Positions 18,644 to 31,200 of a DNA stretch of 64,000 nucleotides are shown here, piece by piece. The first letter of the stretch is position 1. Each line of letters begins with the position of its first letter. The notes below the pieces were generated by a model. That model was not told the DNA's origin. It saw only the letters and a program-made list of their open reading frames with translations, and did no database searches. Source of the DNA: Pogonophryne albipinna (Eukaryota > Chordata > Actinopteri > Perciformes > Artedidraconidae); contig CM053246.1 in NCBI GenBank assembly GCA_028583405.1, positions 9,927,600-9,991,599 on the forward strand, read 5' to 3'. The position numbers were made by a program, and so were the translations under genes.

Positions 18644-21600
18644 CAGAGTCCTGCACGGGTCTGATTTTCAAGACCCGCTCCCGCCCCGCACCCGCGACGT
18701 GCAATACCGAACCCGCCCCGCTACCCGCACATATTGCCAATTAGTTCCGCAACCCGACCCGACGGCACAAGATCCGCAACCCGACCCGAACCCGCATATA
18801 TATATAGGCCTATATATATATATGAGCAGTGAAATAATTTACAGAATTCACATGAGCACGATTAAAGGGAAATGGAGCTCCCGAGAGAGCGCTGCGCTGC
18901 CTTAAATACAAGCTGTAGGACTTTGAGGAGCTGTCCAGTAACACTTACTGAAAATAAACTATTCATTTGTTGCGTTTCCCATAAATGTTCAGCTGGAAGA
19001 TGTATTCGAGCTGCTAACTTATGATGCAGAGAATCATGTAATTATGAATACACGCAGTTGCGTATTTCGCTCAAAAAGCGTGGGATGTTAATAATTACAT
19101 AATAATAATAATAATAGTAGCCTAACCTACAACGTTTAAAGTGATAATTGTTGGCCATTTCATATGTGAAATTTGGATAGTATATCTTAAAACGAAGGTA
19201 GCCTAATCCAGGAAATACAATGCCTAAATTATGCCGTTCATTCCATTTAATTATTCATGTAGACACATTAATTAGATGGTCCTCCGCCCCTCCCAAAAAA
19301 CGTGACTTATTAAAAACAGAACGTTATCATATTGTTATGCAACAATCACGTGCATTTATTAGGTTTCATAATGTTACAGTCATTATGGCTGACGATATAA
19401 AACAAATTGAAGCCAACTGAAACCAGTGTAATTGCAACAAGGCGGCCGCGGCAGTCTGACACTTTTAAACTGTTTAGAACAGTCAAGCTGGCTAATGCCA
19501 AAACAACAGACATTTTTTAACAGACGTATAACCTTTTACAGAGTGTGTAAAAGGTTATACGGATTATATAATATACAAAATATATACGTAGGCTACATAT
19601 AAAACGTACATATAAAACAACATCCGTATAACACACTTTTTTTTAACAGACGTATAACCTTTTACAGACAGGCAACGCCATGTTCATCTCACAATTCAGT
19701 GTTTCTTTAGATTACTATGCAGGAAAAGAATGTCATCAACTGTCCCTGGTTTCAATTGGCTTCTCCTTTCTGAGACCACAAATCCAGCCGTGGAAAAATC
19801 TCGCTCACTCGCGGCGCTTGAAGCTGGAATGGAAAGAATCGAACGAGCAATGTGTGCCACATTCGGAAACCTGGTTGCATGCTCCTTCCACCAGCTGAGA
19901 ACATCGAAATTCTCCTCCCTCGGTGACTTGAAGTCGATGTATGCGCTCACTTCATCCTGAGTGCACTCATCGCTGGAAGAGGAATCCTCGACGTCGGATA
20001 ATCCCTCCGATTGTCTAGCTCTCTTCTCGGGCGGTGCTGAACTGACAGTGGCAACACGTTGTGTGGGCGATGCACGCCTCTCTTTTATGTCTAGAGGTGC
20101 GAATAGAGGGCGCAAGATTAAGCATATGCAATTTTATAAACTTTACATATAGATTTCCTAATATTTTACATTTCATATTTTAAATGATGAAAACAGACAA
20201 GCAGTCCAATAAGCATATACAATACAGTAACAGTGGGCTATACTGTAACGTTAGGATAGTAACTTTTTTACCAATTCTACCTCAATTTAATTTTAATACA
20301 GTATGAAATAAACTATGAGATCACTTGTATTTTCCTTCGGCCTTACCGTTCACAAGACGCCGCACTTCGTTGTGCACTGTTTCCATTGAATGTTCCTCCA
20401 CAAGCAGCTTCAGACTTTTCAGCTTTGGGTGCAAAAACATGGCCAGTTTGTGCAAGAGGTGTATCTCGTACTTTTCAACCAGAATTCTGAGACATTTTGC
20501 CTTTAGAGAGGAGAATGTCAGGTTGTCAGTGGAGGATGGTTGCAGGTGGCGTTTGAGGCGATCGAGCCACACAGCGGTGAGGTGAAGGGTTGGAGTTTTG
20601 GATGCCTCCAGTGCCTTAGTAGCCTCCTTGAATCTCTGAAGAAACATCACCATTGCCTTCAAAGTGTCTTCGCTCAAGTCGTTCAGACGACCCTCTTCCC
20701 CCCTTTCCAACAGCAGTGCACGAACGTCCTCATATTGACAGCTGATCGACTCGAGCATTGTGTGGACTGAGTTCCAGCGCGTTTCCACTGATGCTTTTAA
20801 CGTCTTTTTAAGGCGATTCTGGAGACTCGTTTGCTTAAAGTAAGTTACGAGTGACTTTGCCCCCGTGACAAGCGTAGTCACTTCCTCTCCGAACGCATCT
20901 TCTTGGCTTGGTTTCCCGATCGTAGAGTACAGCACGGTGTTCAGGATGTGTGCAGCACAGCTCAGTCTTGTGACGGAGCGAAGGGCTGCCACTATGTTTG
21001 AACCCCTGTCTGTCACATACACCAGTTTGGTGAAGAAATCCTCAATGCTGTATCTCCGCAGGGCTTGGATTATTGCTGGTTTGATATTATCAGACGTTTT
21101 ACGCAAGGTATTATCCCATTCCGACGTAGAAAGCACTCTTTCGACTAGCTCCCACTTGCTATTGATGTAATGTATTGTGTGACAAAGGTAGCTTATTTTC
21201 CGATAATCATCTGTCCACATGTCTAAAGTGACTGCTCCATTGTACTCACTCATCTGTTCTCTCAGCTCAGGAATTATGCTTTGACGTATGTCTTCTGCAT
21301 ATTTTGTCACTCTGCGAGATATTGTTGTCGGATCTGGTAACAGCTGCATTGCATCGACACGGCCAGCGCGCGCACCAATGTCAATCAATCCCTGTGCTAA
21401 TCCAGTGAAACCATCGCCACACACCGTTTCGAATGATCTAACATCACTGCAGACAAATTGTACTGCTAATTTGGACACAGTCTCCTTGTCTTCCCTTTTG
21501 GGTGCTTTAAGATCACGGTTATTGGTGAAGTATTGATTGATTGGTCTTGTACCTGTGGCATTGGCAGCGCAGCTCGACTCCATATGTTTTTTCAATGATG

Positions 21601-22095
21601 AAGTACCTAGCTTGCGGCTATCATAGGCCAACACTTTTTTGCACTTCTTGCAAGCAGCGAACCCAGCGACCTGGTTATGTTCTCCATCTAGGATGAGTCC
21701 AAAAGCCTCCCAGACAATGGATTTGGCTCTTGATGAAGAGTTTTCGACAATACTGTATTCTCCGCTGGAGAGCTTCACCTTTACCGGCTCAGTCATTTTG
21801 AATGTGGCGCGCCCAGCAGCAGATTGGCGCCGGTGCAGATGTTATGATTGTGCGCGGGCCCGCGGGGGAGAGTGGTCAGAGGTTATGCGCCAGCCCGCGG
21901 GGGAGAGGTCATAGGATTTAAACATTACATTAAATTATCATTTTTATATATTTATTATGCAACACCCGCGATCCGACCCGCATCTTCTTTGTTTTACCCG
22001 GACACGAACCCGCATTTTTTTTGTTGAAAAAATACCACCCGCGAATCACTGTTTTCGCGGGTCACCGCGGGTACCCGACCCGATGCAGGACTCTG
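18644..22095 (-). mobile_element. Complete hAT transposon, Hermes-like
   Basis: The ends CAGAGTCCTGCA are inverted repeats and ACACACAC lies directly outside on both sides (18636-18643 and 22096-22103), the 8-base duplication of hAT elements. Just inside both ends are many ACCCG/CGGGT words, likely transposase-binding subterminal repeats. The 3452-base element encodes one transposase on the minus strand with no visible break. Confidence 0.85.
19696..21796 (-). CDS. hAT transposase (Hermes/hobo-like), two exons
   Basis: Exon 1 is 21796-20347 and exon 2 is 20090-19696, joined by a phase-1 GT-AG intron (GTAAGG donor, CCTCTAG acceptor), for 614 residues; Hermes, as I recall, is 612. The enzyme cuts and joins the element ends with a DDE-type nuclease in the nucleus. 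Near residues 30-75 is a BED zinc finger (CKKCKK then HMESSC). The catalytic acidic residues appear as LDMWTDDYRK, VTDRGSNI and ASSAASERDFS, with CAAH in the usual place. The dimerisation end SERRSQLKPGTVDDILF follows. The start was chosen because MTEPVKVKL begins just inside the terminal region. No stop or frameshift was seen. Confidence 0.85.
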
Positions 22096-22103
22096 ACACA
22101 CAC

Positions 22104-23270
22104 TGTTACTAAGCCACACATACACAGTCCTCTCTGACGCTCCTTCCAACACTACTGAGGTAAACTTGTCACGGAGGGAGCAGCTATTTGGGGGCCATCT
22201 TGTTGTGTGTGTCTCCTTGGCCGAACTGCAGGGAACAATGACAGGAAGGAAGCAGGCTGGAGGTGAGTGAGGTGTGAGAGCCCTAAGAGTGTGTATCCAA
22301 GCCCTAATTAACTCTCTGCTGCTTCCTCCCTCGCTGGCATCCCTGCCTTCCTGGGGCACATGCCAGTTACATGGATGGTGTGTGTTTACGCATGTGTGTA
22401 CTGTGTGTACTGTGTGTATCTGCGAGTATCACTGTCACCACCGTTTGTTCCTGCCCCCCCCCCCTCGCTTTTGGCACGCCTGCCCTCCTGTGTCAGGTCT
22501 TTGTGAAGCATTCCGGAGCCACCGGATGGAGCGTAATTACCCTCTGCTCGCCGTGAACCCGTGTCCCCAAAAACAAGAGCTTTCTGAGACTGTATCCATA
22601 AACAAAGCAGCCCCCCCCCCTGGTTTGCCACCCACTCATTATAGGTGTCGTGCACACCTGGTCAGAGAGTGGCGAGTCTGACAGCAGCTTTTTAATGACA
22701 TCTCAACATGGTAAATGTTCCCTAACAATACTGTCTTGTATAGTAGGTTCTGACCCTCTTCTTAAACAAGGAGCTATAAGTAGGACCTGCGACGGGGGGC
22801 TGCTGTTTACTGGGAATGTATAAAACAACTTGATGCGAGCCATTAAAGGCAGTGATGATGCATTACGACGTGCCCCCCCCCCCCAAGCTGCAAAGCTTTA
22901 ATACATGACTAGGAAGGCGTCCAAAGACCAGAATAAATAAAGGAGGGAAAGATGAAATGCATGCGGCAGTGAGGCAGACAGCTGAACAAACGCAATGACT
23001 TAGAACATTTGCCTAACAGCTCACTCTTCCCCCACTCTTTACACAATCAGCCATGTAAATTATTGAGATATCATGAAAAATAAATAGTTCAATAAAAAAA
23101 AGCTCTGCTAAGGCCCAGTTATGCAGTTTAGCCGCATATATCTGTTTTCTCCGTGGTAATGAATGGAGTGAAAAAGATGATTGTTTATGTGGAGAACATA
23201 ATTAGAGTGTGGAGAAGATTGAGAGGAAAGAGGACTCGTACCACCACCACATACTGTAACAAAACAAAAA
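22104..23270. other. Unassigned, possibly host-derived DNA with poly-C tracts
   Basis: No recognised gene. Runs of C occur near 22452, 22610 and 22873. Sequence texture (mixed, not repeat-like) suggests single-copy DNA, which is unexpected inside a transposon nest. Confidence 0.35.
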
Positions 23271-23639
23271 AAGAAACTGTGTTGCAACTTCACCACTGAA
23301 TTACACCAAATACTGTATTTGCAGACTGCATGAGTGAAAGCGCCTTATCTAGTCTTAAAAGTATGAATACTTGCATTTGTTGCCCTATTGGAACTATTTT
23401 TAGCCATGTGGTTGCAATCCAAGATTTTGAAACAAGTAAGTGAGGAAGGGAAAGCTAAATGGCTAGAGCGATGTAGGAATTACGTATATTGATAGGCTGA
23501 CCCGGAAGCTAGCATTGAAAGGGTAACCTTGTCAAAAAGTCAATGGGATTTTCCATTGGATTTTAGCAGATAAAAATCTCTGTGGAAAAGCAACATTTAT
23601 GATACGTACACATTTTAATCAGCAGAATAATCTCCATAT

Positions 23640-23890
23640 TACAACAGATTTCAGTATTCTGAGGCTCTGAGCACCATTTATTTTCCTCGCGGACGGCAAA
23701 GAAGGTCCGACATTATACGATTTAAATAAAAAAAAAACAATAATCGTGGCTTGATATTGAGTAAGAAGATGTTTTTATGAACTCCACAGCTTCCGGTCTT
23801 CCAAGACCCGACCGGACAAAAAGACGCGCTGCAGGCACGAAACATACTACCAATAGAAATACATTGCTGTTAAAATCGTTCTGTGTGACA
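23640..23890. mobile_element. MITE relative carrying the uninterrupted hAT target site
   Basis: The sequence from CTGAGGCTCTGAGC to the AAACATACTACCAATAG end matches 14215-14330 joined directly to 40670-40765. GTTTTTAT at 23771-23778 corresponds to the duplicated target of the large hAT nest. Confidence 0.65.
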
Positions 23891-25233
23891 CGGAAAAAAG
23901 GGGAACATCGTGTTGGTGAACACGAATCAATAGATGAAATGTCATGACTACATCACGAAATGCTGTGAGACTGGGTTGAATAAATACATCACTTTTGTGA
24001 TTTGTGTAAATGCTACACTAATGCTAAACTAAACAACGATCACATGGCTCCATGTCACCACTAATCTAATGCTAAGCTAACGGCAGCTAATGTTGGCGTT
24101 GTGATGTTCAATTGTCTCATTGAGTCACATTGAGTGCTGTTTTTAAGACACACAGAAGTTTCAGACATTCACCAGTGGAGTATTTACTGCCATATTTTAT
24201 ATTGTCGAATAGTTAGAAAATCTCTTCAGCCTCTGATAACCAGAGACCTTATTTCAGGCTTGGAACCAAAAACCTGTCACACAAATTCATTTCTGGATTT
24301 CAGGACTCGTTCATGTATCAGTCTATAGAGGACAATTATAACTTAAACCACTCAAATGAATCCAGATCCAGAGAACAGGCCTCGGACCACCACTGTAGCT
24401 GTCAGACTTTATCACTCCCATCCAAAGGGGTTATCTAAGAAATCAAATCAGGTGAACTTGACATGGCTCACTTCAAATCCTAGTCAGGGTATCTCCGTAG
24501 CTGCAGCGGCTCCGTCTTTGAAGCGTTGGCTCATTGAGTCCTGCAGAAGGGGGAGTGCAAAGGCTGTGTTAAATGTCCATTGTTTTTAACAGTTTCAGGC
24601 TTTATCCCTGTGTTCTCCAGTGGCGCCTCCTCAAAGAGTAATGCCCTGGGAGTCCAGGCGCTTTGAGCTGGGACTAGCCCTCTTCCTCTGGTCCTTACAT
24701 GTGATCTCCTTGATTTTAATGAGGCCACATGGACCCCCTGTGATGTGCTTTGGAAGATGGGGAGCTCCCGCACCCGCTCTGAGGCCGTGATGGTGGTTGA
24801 ACACCGCGGTGACCCCTTCTCCCCCCCCCCCCTCGTTTCAGCCGGGGCCTCTCAGGCACTTCTAATGTTTTATTAACCAGGTTCACTGGTTCACACTCTT
24901 CTGAGGAAATACAACAGCCTGTCAATCATCCGCCTGTATAAAGCGCACTGTAGCTTCACAATGGAGCCCGCATGTATCATATGCACTGGATCGATAAGAA
25001 ATCTTTCTGACTGCTCGACAGAAGATGTCAACAGCGCTCTGCACCTGCATATTAAACACACCTTGGGAGGCCTCGTGTACATTTACACAATGGCAGCAAT
25101 TTAACTATCCAACAAATTAGTCCTGTCATGTAAACATGATGGAAATGTATAATCATCCTTGAAGGTGATCACTGAGTGTGTGAGCAGCACCACAGAGACA
25201 TGTGTAGCTTGCACTGACATGACCTAAGTTGGT
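23891..25233. other. Unassigned DNA, no recognised gene
   Basis: No coding sequence with family resemblance. The stretch 24150-24230 resembles 17990-18050. Confidence 0.35.
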
Positions 25234-25235
25234 CT

Positions 25236-25420
25236 GCAGTGGCGGATTTAGGATTGTAGGAGATCCGGGGCTTAGCCCAGGAGTTGTTGGGGGGGGGTGC
25301 AGGGGTAAAGTGCTATTTTTTTACAAGTGGGGGGTGGACCGAACATCCTTTAGGGGGGTCGTCGCCTCCTCTAGGGGGGTCCCGGTGCATGATCCCCCGG
25401 GAAGATTTTTTTTTAAATAT
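25236..25420 (+). mobile_element. hAT-type end fragment
   Basis: Begins CAGTGGCGGATTTAGG, the typical terminal sequence of a widespread hAT (Charlie-like) family, and continues G-rich. No matching right end is found before the LTR at 25454, so it appears truncated. Confidence 0.5.
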
Positions 25421-25453
25421 TGAAGTTAAAAGCATCAATCTGGTGCACTTTAT

Positions 25454-28211
25454 TGAAGATTATTATCATCTGATATTTGGGAAGTGTGTTACATTTGAAA
25501 TGGCAGAAAGTCTTGTTGCAACTTCCAGATATTAAAAGAGGCCCCTTGAGTTTCTCTGGAAATTATCAATAGTAGCAGTTAAGTGAATACTGTTTAAACA
25601 GTACCTGTGTTTGTGTTTTGTATTGATTTCTCTGTTTTATCCTTTCATAAATGTGAGGACTAAAACTTTCTCAAACATTCTGGGGTGCTTGGAGTAAACA
25701 GGTTTTATTGCTCTGTGGGGGAGGTGTAGGTAAGCAGGACAGTGGGTTAGGGGGAAGAGAGTACCTTCTGCTTAGGATCTCCAGTATGTCATGTTTCAGG
25801 GAAGTCTACATATCTTGAATAGTATATGTGTGTGTTTAATTACTTTGTATTCATAATAAGCAGTCTGTGTAACCAGAAGCTGGAAATATGAGAGTATTAA
25901 TATGTATTATCTTTGTGAACAAGGGGATATTATTTGGACACAGCTCAGGCCTCTGGAATGTGCAGGAAAGTGTGTGTGTGAAAGTCTATGCAGGAAAGTG
26001 AGATAACGGACACCAGATATATTTTACTACCATCTCAGAGACACTTGTTTATTATCCTTGCTGGCTCGCGCTGATTCGCTAAGAAAAGCCATCTTTTACA
26101 TCTTCCAATGAGATGACCTGAAAAGATGACCAGCTGACCCAACCCCTCCTGTTTTGTTTTCTGCATGTAAGCCTGTTCTATCTGTTGGTTCTTTCTCTTT
26201 TGCTCCTGCCGTCAAGATGAAAGGTTCTTGGCATTTGGACCAGAGCAGGGGTTGGGCCTACCCCTTTGGAGAAGTGTATTTGTATTCTTACCGTTTATCA
26301 TTAACCTCTTAAGCCCGAGGGTCCCCCCAGTGGACTCCCCCAACGTTTTTTTTACGAGACCATGTCTCAGGGCTTCTTAACATTTATGAAACTATTAATG
26401 TTCCATACCCTTTTAACGATAAGAAACTCAGCTAACTGACAATGTGAACCATTTTTAGCTAAAAGAAACACAAGAGTAATACCAAGCCTTTGAATTAGCA
26501 TGGAGCGAAAAAATGCTAACTAATGCTAACGGACTTTTGCACAGCACTCACGGTAGAAATGCCTTATCGTAACTGCACAAACAAGATATACGATTTAAAG
26601 CTGAGACTCCACAGATTCCAGACATATAATATCATCACTGTACGCCCCCGAATTGCGGAGCTATCAGCCAGAAAAGAGAAAGTAAACAACATCCGGTTTA
26701 AAAAATATTGCAATAATTTCGTCTTACCTTTTTTGATTTGTGATTAAAAGTTGTGTTCACCGGAATAAAAACGCCGCTCAAGGTTAATCCAATGTCTTTG
26801 TGTCACGTAGAAATTTTGACTGATAATCCTTCATCATATTTATGGCAATATACTGGGTATAAAGTTTTGCTGTCCAGGCGTGCACTTTCAGATATGCTTT
26901 GTTCGCTTCTCTATTACGTCCGCTATGGTAATGTTTACGTGGATTTGGGAACTGCCCATCGATTCTATTGGTTCTGATGGTTAAGAAAAAGGTGTAAATC
27001 ACACGAATCGACCAATGGGTTCCAGAGATATGGTCCTGCGTAAAGTATAAAGAATGCCAGCCAGTTTAAGTACTTTACGCAGGCGGCTTCATTTATTGTT
27101 TACTACTAACAAGCAGGCATTACAGCAGAACCCAGAGCACACGGAGCACAGAGCGGACAGCAGATAACGGAATTGCAGTTTTATTGCTTATAGATTATCA
27201 GAACATTTCAAAGGGGACACAGCCCCATTGGATATTAACCTATGGATTAACTACATCATCGTTTTTATCGTTTTAATGCCATTGAAGACCAGTTTAGACC
27301 AGACAAAGAGGAAGGTAAGCCATTAGCCTAGCGCATGCTAGTACCTAGCGCCACTTGTTTTGATGTACGTTTTTGTTGATAACGTCGCGAGTTGTATCTT
27401 TCAGTGTTGAGGTGGGCACCGTTAGATTCTGTGTCTTTACGATCATAAACAATGTGTTGGATGTGCAGCTAGGATAAGTAATAAGGGAGCTAGGAGTGAT
27501 TTTCGGTGCAGTAATAGGTTAGCATTTTTCGCTCGGGGCTAATTCAGAGGCTCATTGTGTGTTTTTTTTGAAAAAATAATTTTTTTTCACAACAGTTGTA
27601 TTTGGATGGAATGAATACCTATAGTGAAAATTCAAAGTAATAAAATGATTTTTACAGTGAAAAAGTTCAAATGGAACTGATGGTTCCCAAATTACCCAGA
27701 GGTGAGTCCGCCTGGACTTTATTTTTCTAAACCTCTCTAAAAAGGTCAAATTTCACTTGTTTTGCATCAATCTTGATACAGGGTACTTATTATATGTTAT
27801 AGTTTAGATTCCTAAAGCTTTTAGTCTACTAACCCATCATTCAAGGGTGGTTTTTACTATAAGTAATGTTTTTCTTTTAGGCGGACATAGAATTTACATG
27901 TTTTTACTATGTTCCATCTGAATTTACTTTAAAATAAAAACATCTATATTGATTCTGACACTTCTACATCCAACTCACAGATGTAACCTTGCTTTGAGAG
28001 AAAAGATTATTAATTTACCCCTTTCAGAAGTGAAGATATAGTCTTTGTTGTGTTAGTGGCATTTTCGAGCCTGAAACCTGAAAAACAGGCTCAGGGCTTA
28101 AGAGGTTAAAGCAGATTATTGTTTAACCCCTATCCTGGTTGTTTTGGGTTTCCCTTCTTTTAAAGCAAACTCATATATGATCGGCGCGGAGCAGAGATAT
28201 CTGCCACAACA
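25454..28211 (+). repeat. 5' LTR (split by piggyBac copy B)
   Basis: Starts TGAAGATTATTATC and ends GCCACAACA just before the primer site. The part 25454-26007 matches the 3' LTR at 34208-34761. Confidence 0.7.
26301..28109. mobile_element. Non-autonomous piggyBac copy B, complete
   Basis: TTAA lies at both outer edges (26301-26304 and 28106-28109), and the ends AACCTCTTAAGCCC and GGGCTTAAGAGGTT are inverted repeats. It has no transposase gene; short frames within it are not protein-like. It sits inside the 5' LTR. Confidence 0.85.
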
Positions 28212-28214
28212 ATT

Positions 28215-28232
28215 TGGTGACCCCGACGTGAT
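28215..28232 (+). promoter_or_regulatory. Primer-binding site, tRNA-Trp
   Basis: TGGTGACCCCGACGTGAT is, from memory, the exact complement of the 3' end of vertebrate tRNA-Trp with CCA, the same primer used by avian sarcoma/leukosis viruses. It lies three bases after the LTR end. Confidence 0.75.
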
Positions 28233-31200
28233 GACGTTGTGACGTGAGGACGTGCCGACGTGGTGACGTCATGAGTAAGGTTTTTTAGAGGAAAACACTA
28301 GCAGCCAGCGGACGGAGGTAGATGCCTGGAATAATCTGTGACAACTAAAACCAGGATCCTAAAATTGAAAGGTAAAACGGACGCCTGTTTCTATCGAAGG
28401 TCTGTAGATTGGCTAAGCTAAATTTTAGAGTTGTCAAAGATATTTCCAAGTGTCATTTACGGTAAAGAATGCAATGCATAGTTTAGTATAGGTAGGTAAA
28501 GTTATAAAATAAATAAAGCAACGGTTAAAAGCTTCGTAGATTTTTCAGAATCGTACGGCTGACTCGTTAGCTACACGTGAAGCAGCGGAGTATTTCAGCG
28601 TCAGGGTATTGAGTCTCTGGCGGCTGGAAGGGTATGGAGTCCCTACGCCTAGTGGAGGTATCGAGTCCCCACAGGGTTTATTTCGCTGGTGGGAGTCAAG
28701 TAGAGTATAAGAGTCTCTATCCGTGACAAAACTGAATAATGCTTTCCAGGGTCATAGGAGCCTGCAATTGTATTATATGTAAAAAATCCAAGAGCAGAAA
28801 CGCGAACTTCAAAAGCCATTGAAATTAACGGATTTCTCACTGTCTTGTTCTGTGGGGTTAACGCCCATTCTGTTGAAAGAAATATTGCATCTTAAAAGCT
28901 GAACAGACAGCGTGGAGGATATATTTATGTGCTTTTGAATAAATAGAATATATTATTGAACATAGAATGGCCTAAGAAATGCGAAGTCCTAATGGTAGAA
29001 TACCATGGGTTTAAGAAAGCCCCCCTTTCTCCACATTTCTGCTATAATTGCTGTGCAGCAGCCCGGAGCCAGACTGCTTGTTAATGTCTGGAAAATGGCT
29101 GCTGAGCGTTGAATTTAAAGCAAGGAGTGAAAGATCAACGACTGATCTGAAGTTGGAGTGAATAACATTGAAAATTAATACATCAATGTGTGATTTGAGG
29201 TGGTAGATATTGAAATAAATAAGAAACTATAATGTGTTGTTTTTAGCATAGTTTTTGTGGGACACAGATACGTCACATTGTGGTTTTAATGAGAAGTTTT
29301 GAGAACTGGTTGTTACTTTTGCATTGCATTGTGAATTTCGTGGTATTTGTCATTAACTGAGAATTGTACTTAATCATATTTCAGAGGAATTTAATTACAT
29401 ACAGAAACGTTGAGGGAAAGTAAAAAGAGATTTACTGAGTATATGAAGTACATAGAGGTTAAGGTTCAATTCAACTTAAATATGATAGTGGATTATTCCA
29501 CCTAGATTAGACATAAAAAGAGGATAATTTGTTAAACATTAAATAACAAACTCACTGTAAGAAATATACATTGTAATGTTATTTAGGAGTTGTGTTGATC
29601 ATACCACAGTGATTCTGAGTTGGTGGTTGTTTAATGTAGATAGGAAACTGAAAACGCAAACAATTCACCACAATTGTGTTTTTAAGTTTGTGAAGAAAGA
29701 GTAGAAAGTAAACAGAAGGTTTTGTAAGTTTGTCAGTCAGAGAGAAGCTGTTAAATGTTAAAACACAGAGGTGATTGATGAGAGAAGCTTGTTGACAGGA
29801 GCAGGCAGCTGCAGAGAGAGAGACAGAGAGAGAGACAGAGAGAGAGACAAGGAACTATGATCAAATGATAGGATATTAGGTGTTACATTTTTATTGAAGC
29901 CAGACTACAAGTCGTATGGTTTAATTGTTATTGAACTCAGTCTCCAAGCAGTGTGGTTTATATCTGCACATGTGTTGAGTGATCCCCTCCCTTTCCCCCA
30001 CTCACATGAGGCCAATGCTATACTGCTAAGCTAGTTGGCCAGCAATTTGGCATACTAGATGGTGAAATAGTTGGAGTAAAGATGTACACGAACAAGGAGA
30101 GTAGATTAAGTTGTTTTGTTTTTCATGCTTTTCACCAAGGCTCATTTGAATTGTTATGATTTTAATGTAGTGTTGTTTTGAGTTATATTTCTAAAACTAT
30201 AATGTACCCACACGCATGTGGTTTCTTTGTCACAGTTCATTTTAAAGTCAGCCACCTTATGGCTAGATCTCATCACTGAGAGTCCATTGTGTTAATGTTA
30301 AGAGCTCCTTTTGTTCTTCAGGCCACATGTTAAGGATGATCAGCATCCAATTTATTTGACCCCATGAGGTCAAGAGTCATTCTGTTAGACCACAATCTTG
30401 TGTAAGACAAATCATTGTTCTTTTGTCACATTTTGAATTACATAAGATTTAATTTTGCTAAATCAATTTATCTATAAATGTTGTAGATGGAGTTTGGTGT
30501 TTGCTAACATTTTTAGGAACGAAATAGGCCTACACTTGGGTCAAATTACATTACAGTGATCTGATTAGTGTGCTCTGCAACTTTACAATTGTTGCTAGAT
30601 AGCAGTGGGATTTTTGAATGCGGAGGGGTTCTTTCATAGTGTGTGGAATATGCGATGCTGGAAACATGTGGGTGTTGAAAAACTTAGTTTGGGTAAATAT
30701 GTCACAATGGATGAAACGATTATTAGAGGGAGTTTATGTAATATCATTAGTAGACATTAATTGTGTTGTTTGGATGGCATTTAACTACTAAGACAGATAG
30801 TATGATTAGAAAGAGACGGAGTGGAAAGGGTTGGATTTATTTAACCTCAGTGTGCTAGAATTTCTATAGGTAATGCGTCCCGAGACCTGGACTCTCTCTC
30901 TCTGCATGTCATACGGCTAAGACCCCGATCCGCTTGAGCAATCAAAGGCCTAACCCAACAGGAGACTCCTCCTTCTCAATAGACCAGACAGAGAACCAGA
31001 GCTGAACCAACAACAACAATAAGAACTGCATCCAGAACTATCTCCACCTGTGGCATCCAGAACCAAACAGCTTGCTGACAGGCAGAGATCTATCAGTCCC
31101 TCAGACAGGGCATGAAGTTCCAAGCTGAGCCACAAGATTTGGCACAAGAGCAAAGTGTGGGACATGAGAGCAGAATCCGCCCTCCATAAAGCAGCAGAGA

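Noticed and set aside
24531..24925. Minus-strand frames near 24.5-24.9 kb as a possible host gene
   Set aside because: No splice structure or recognisable domain.
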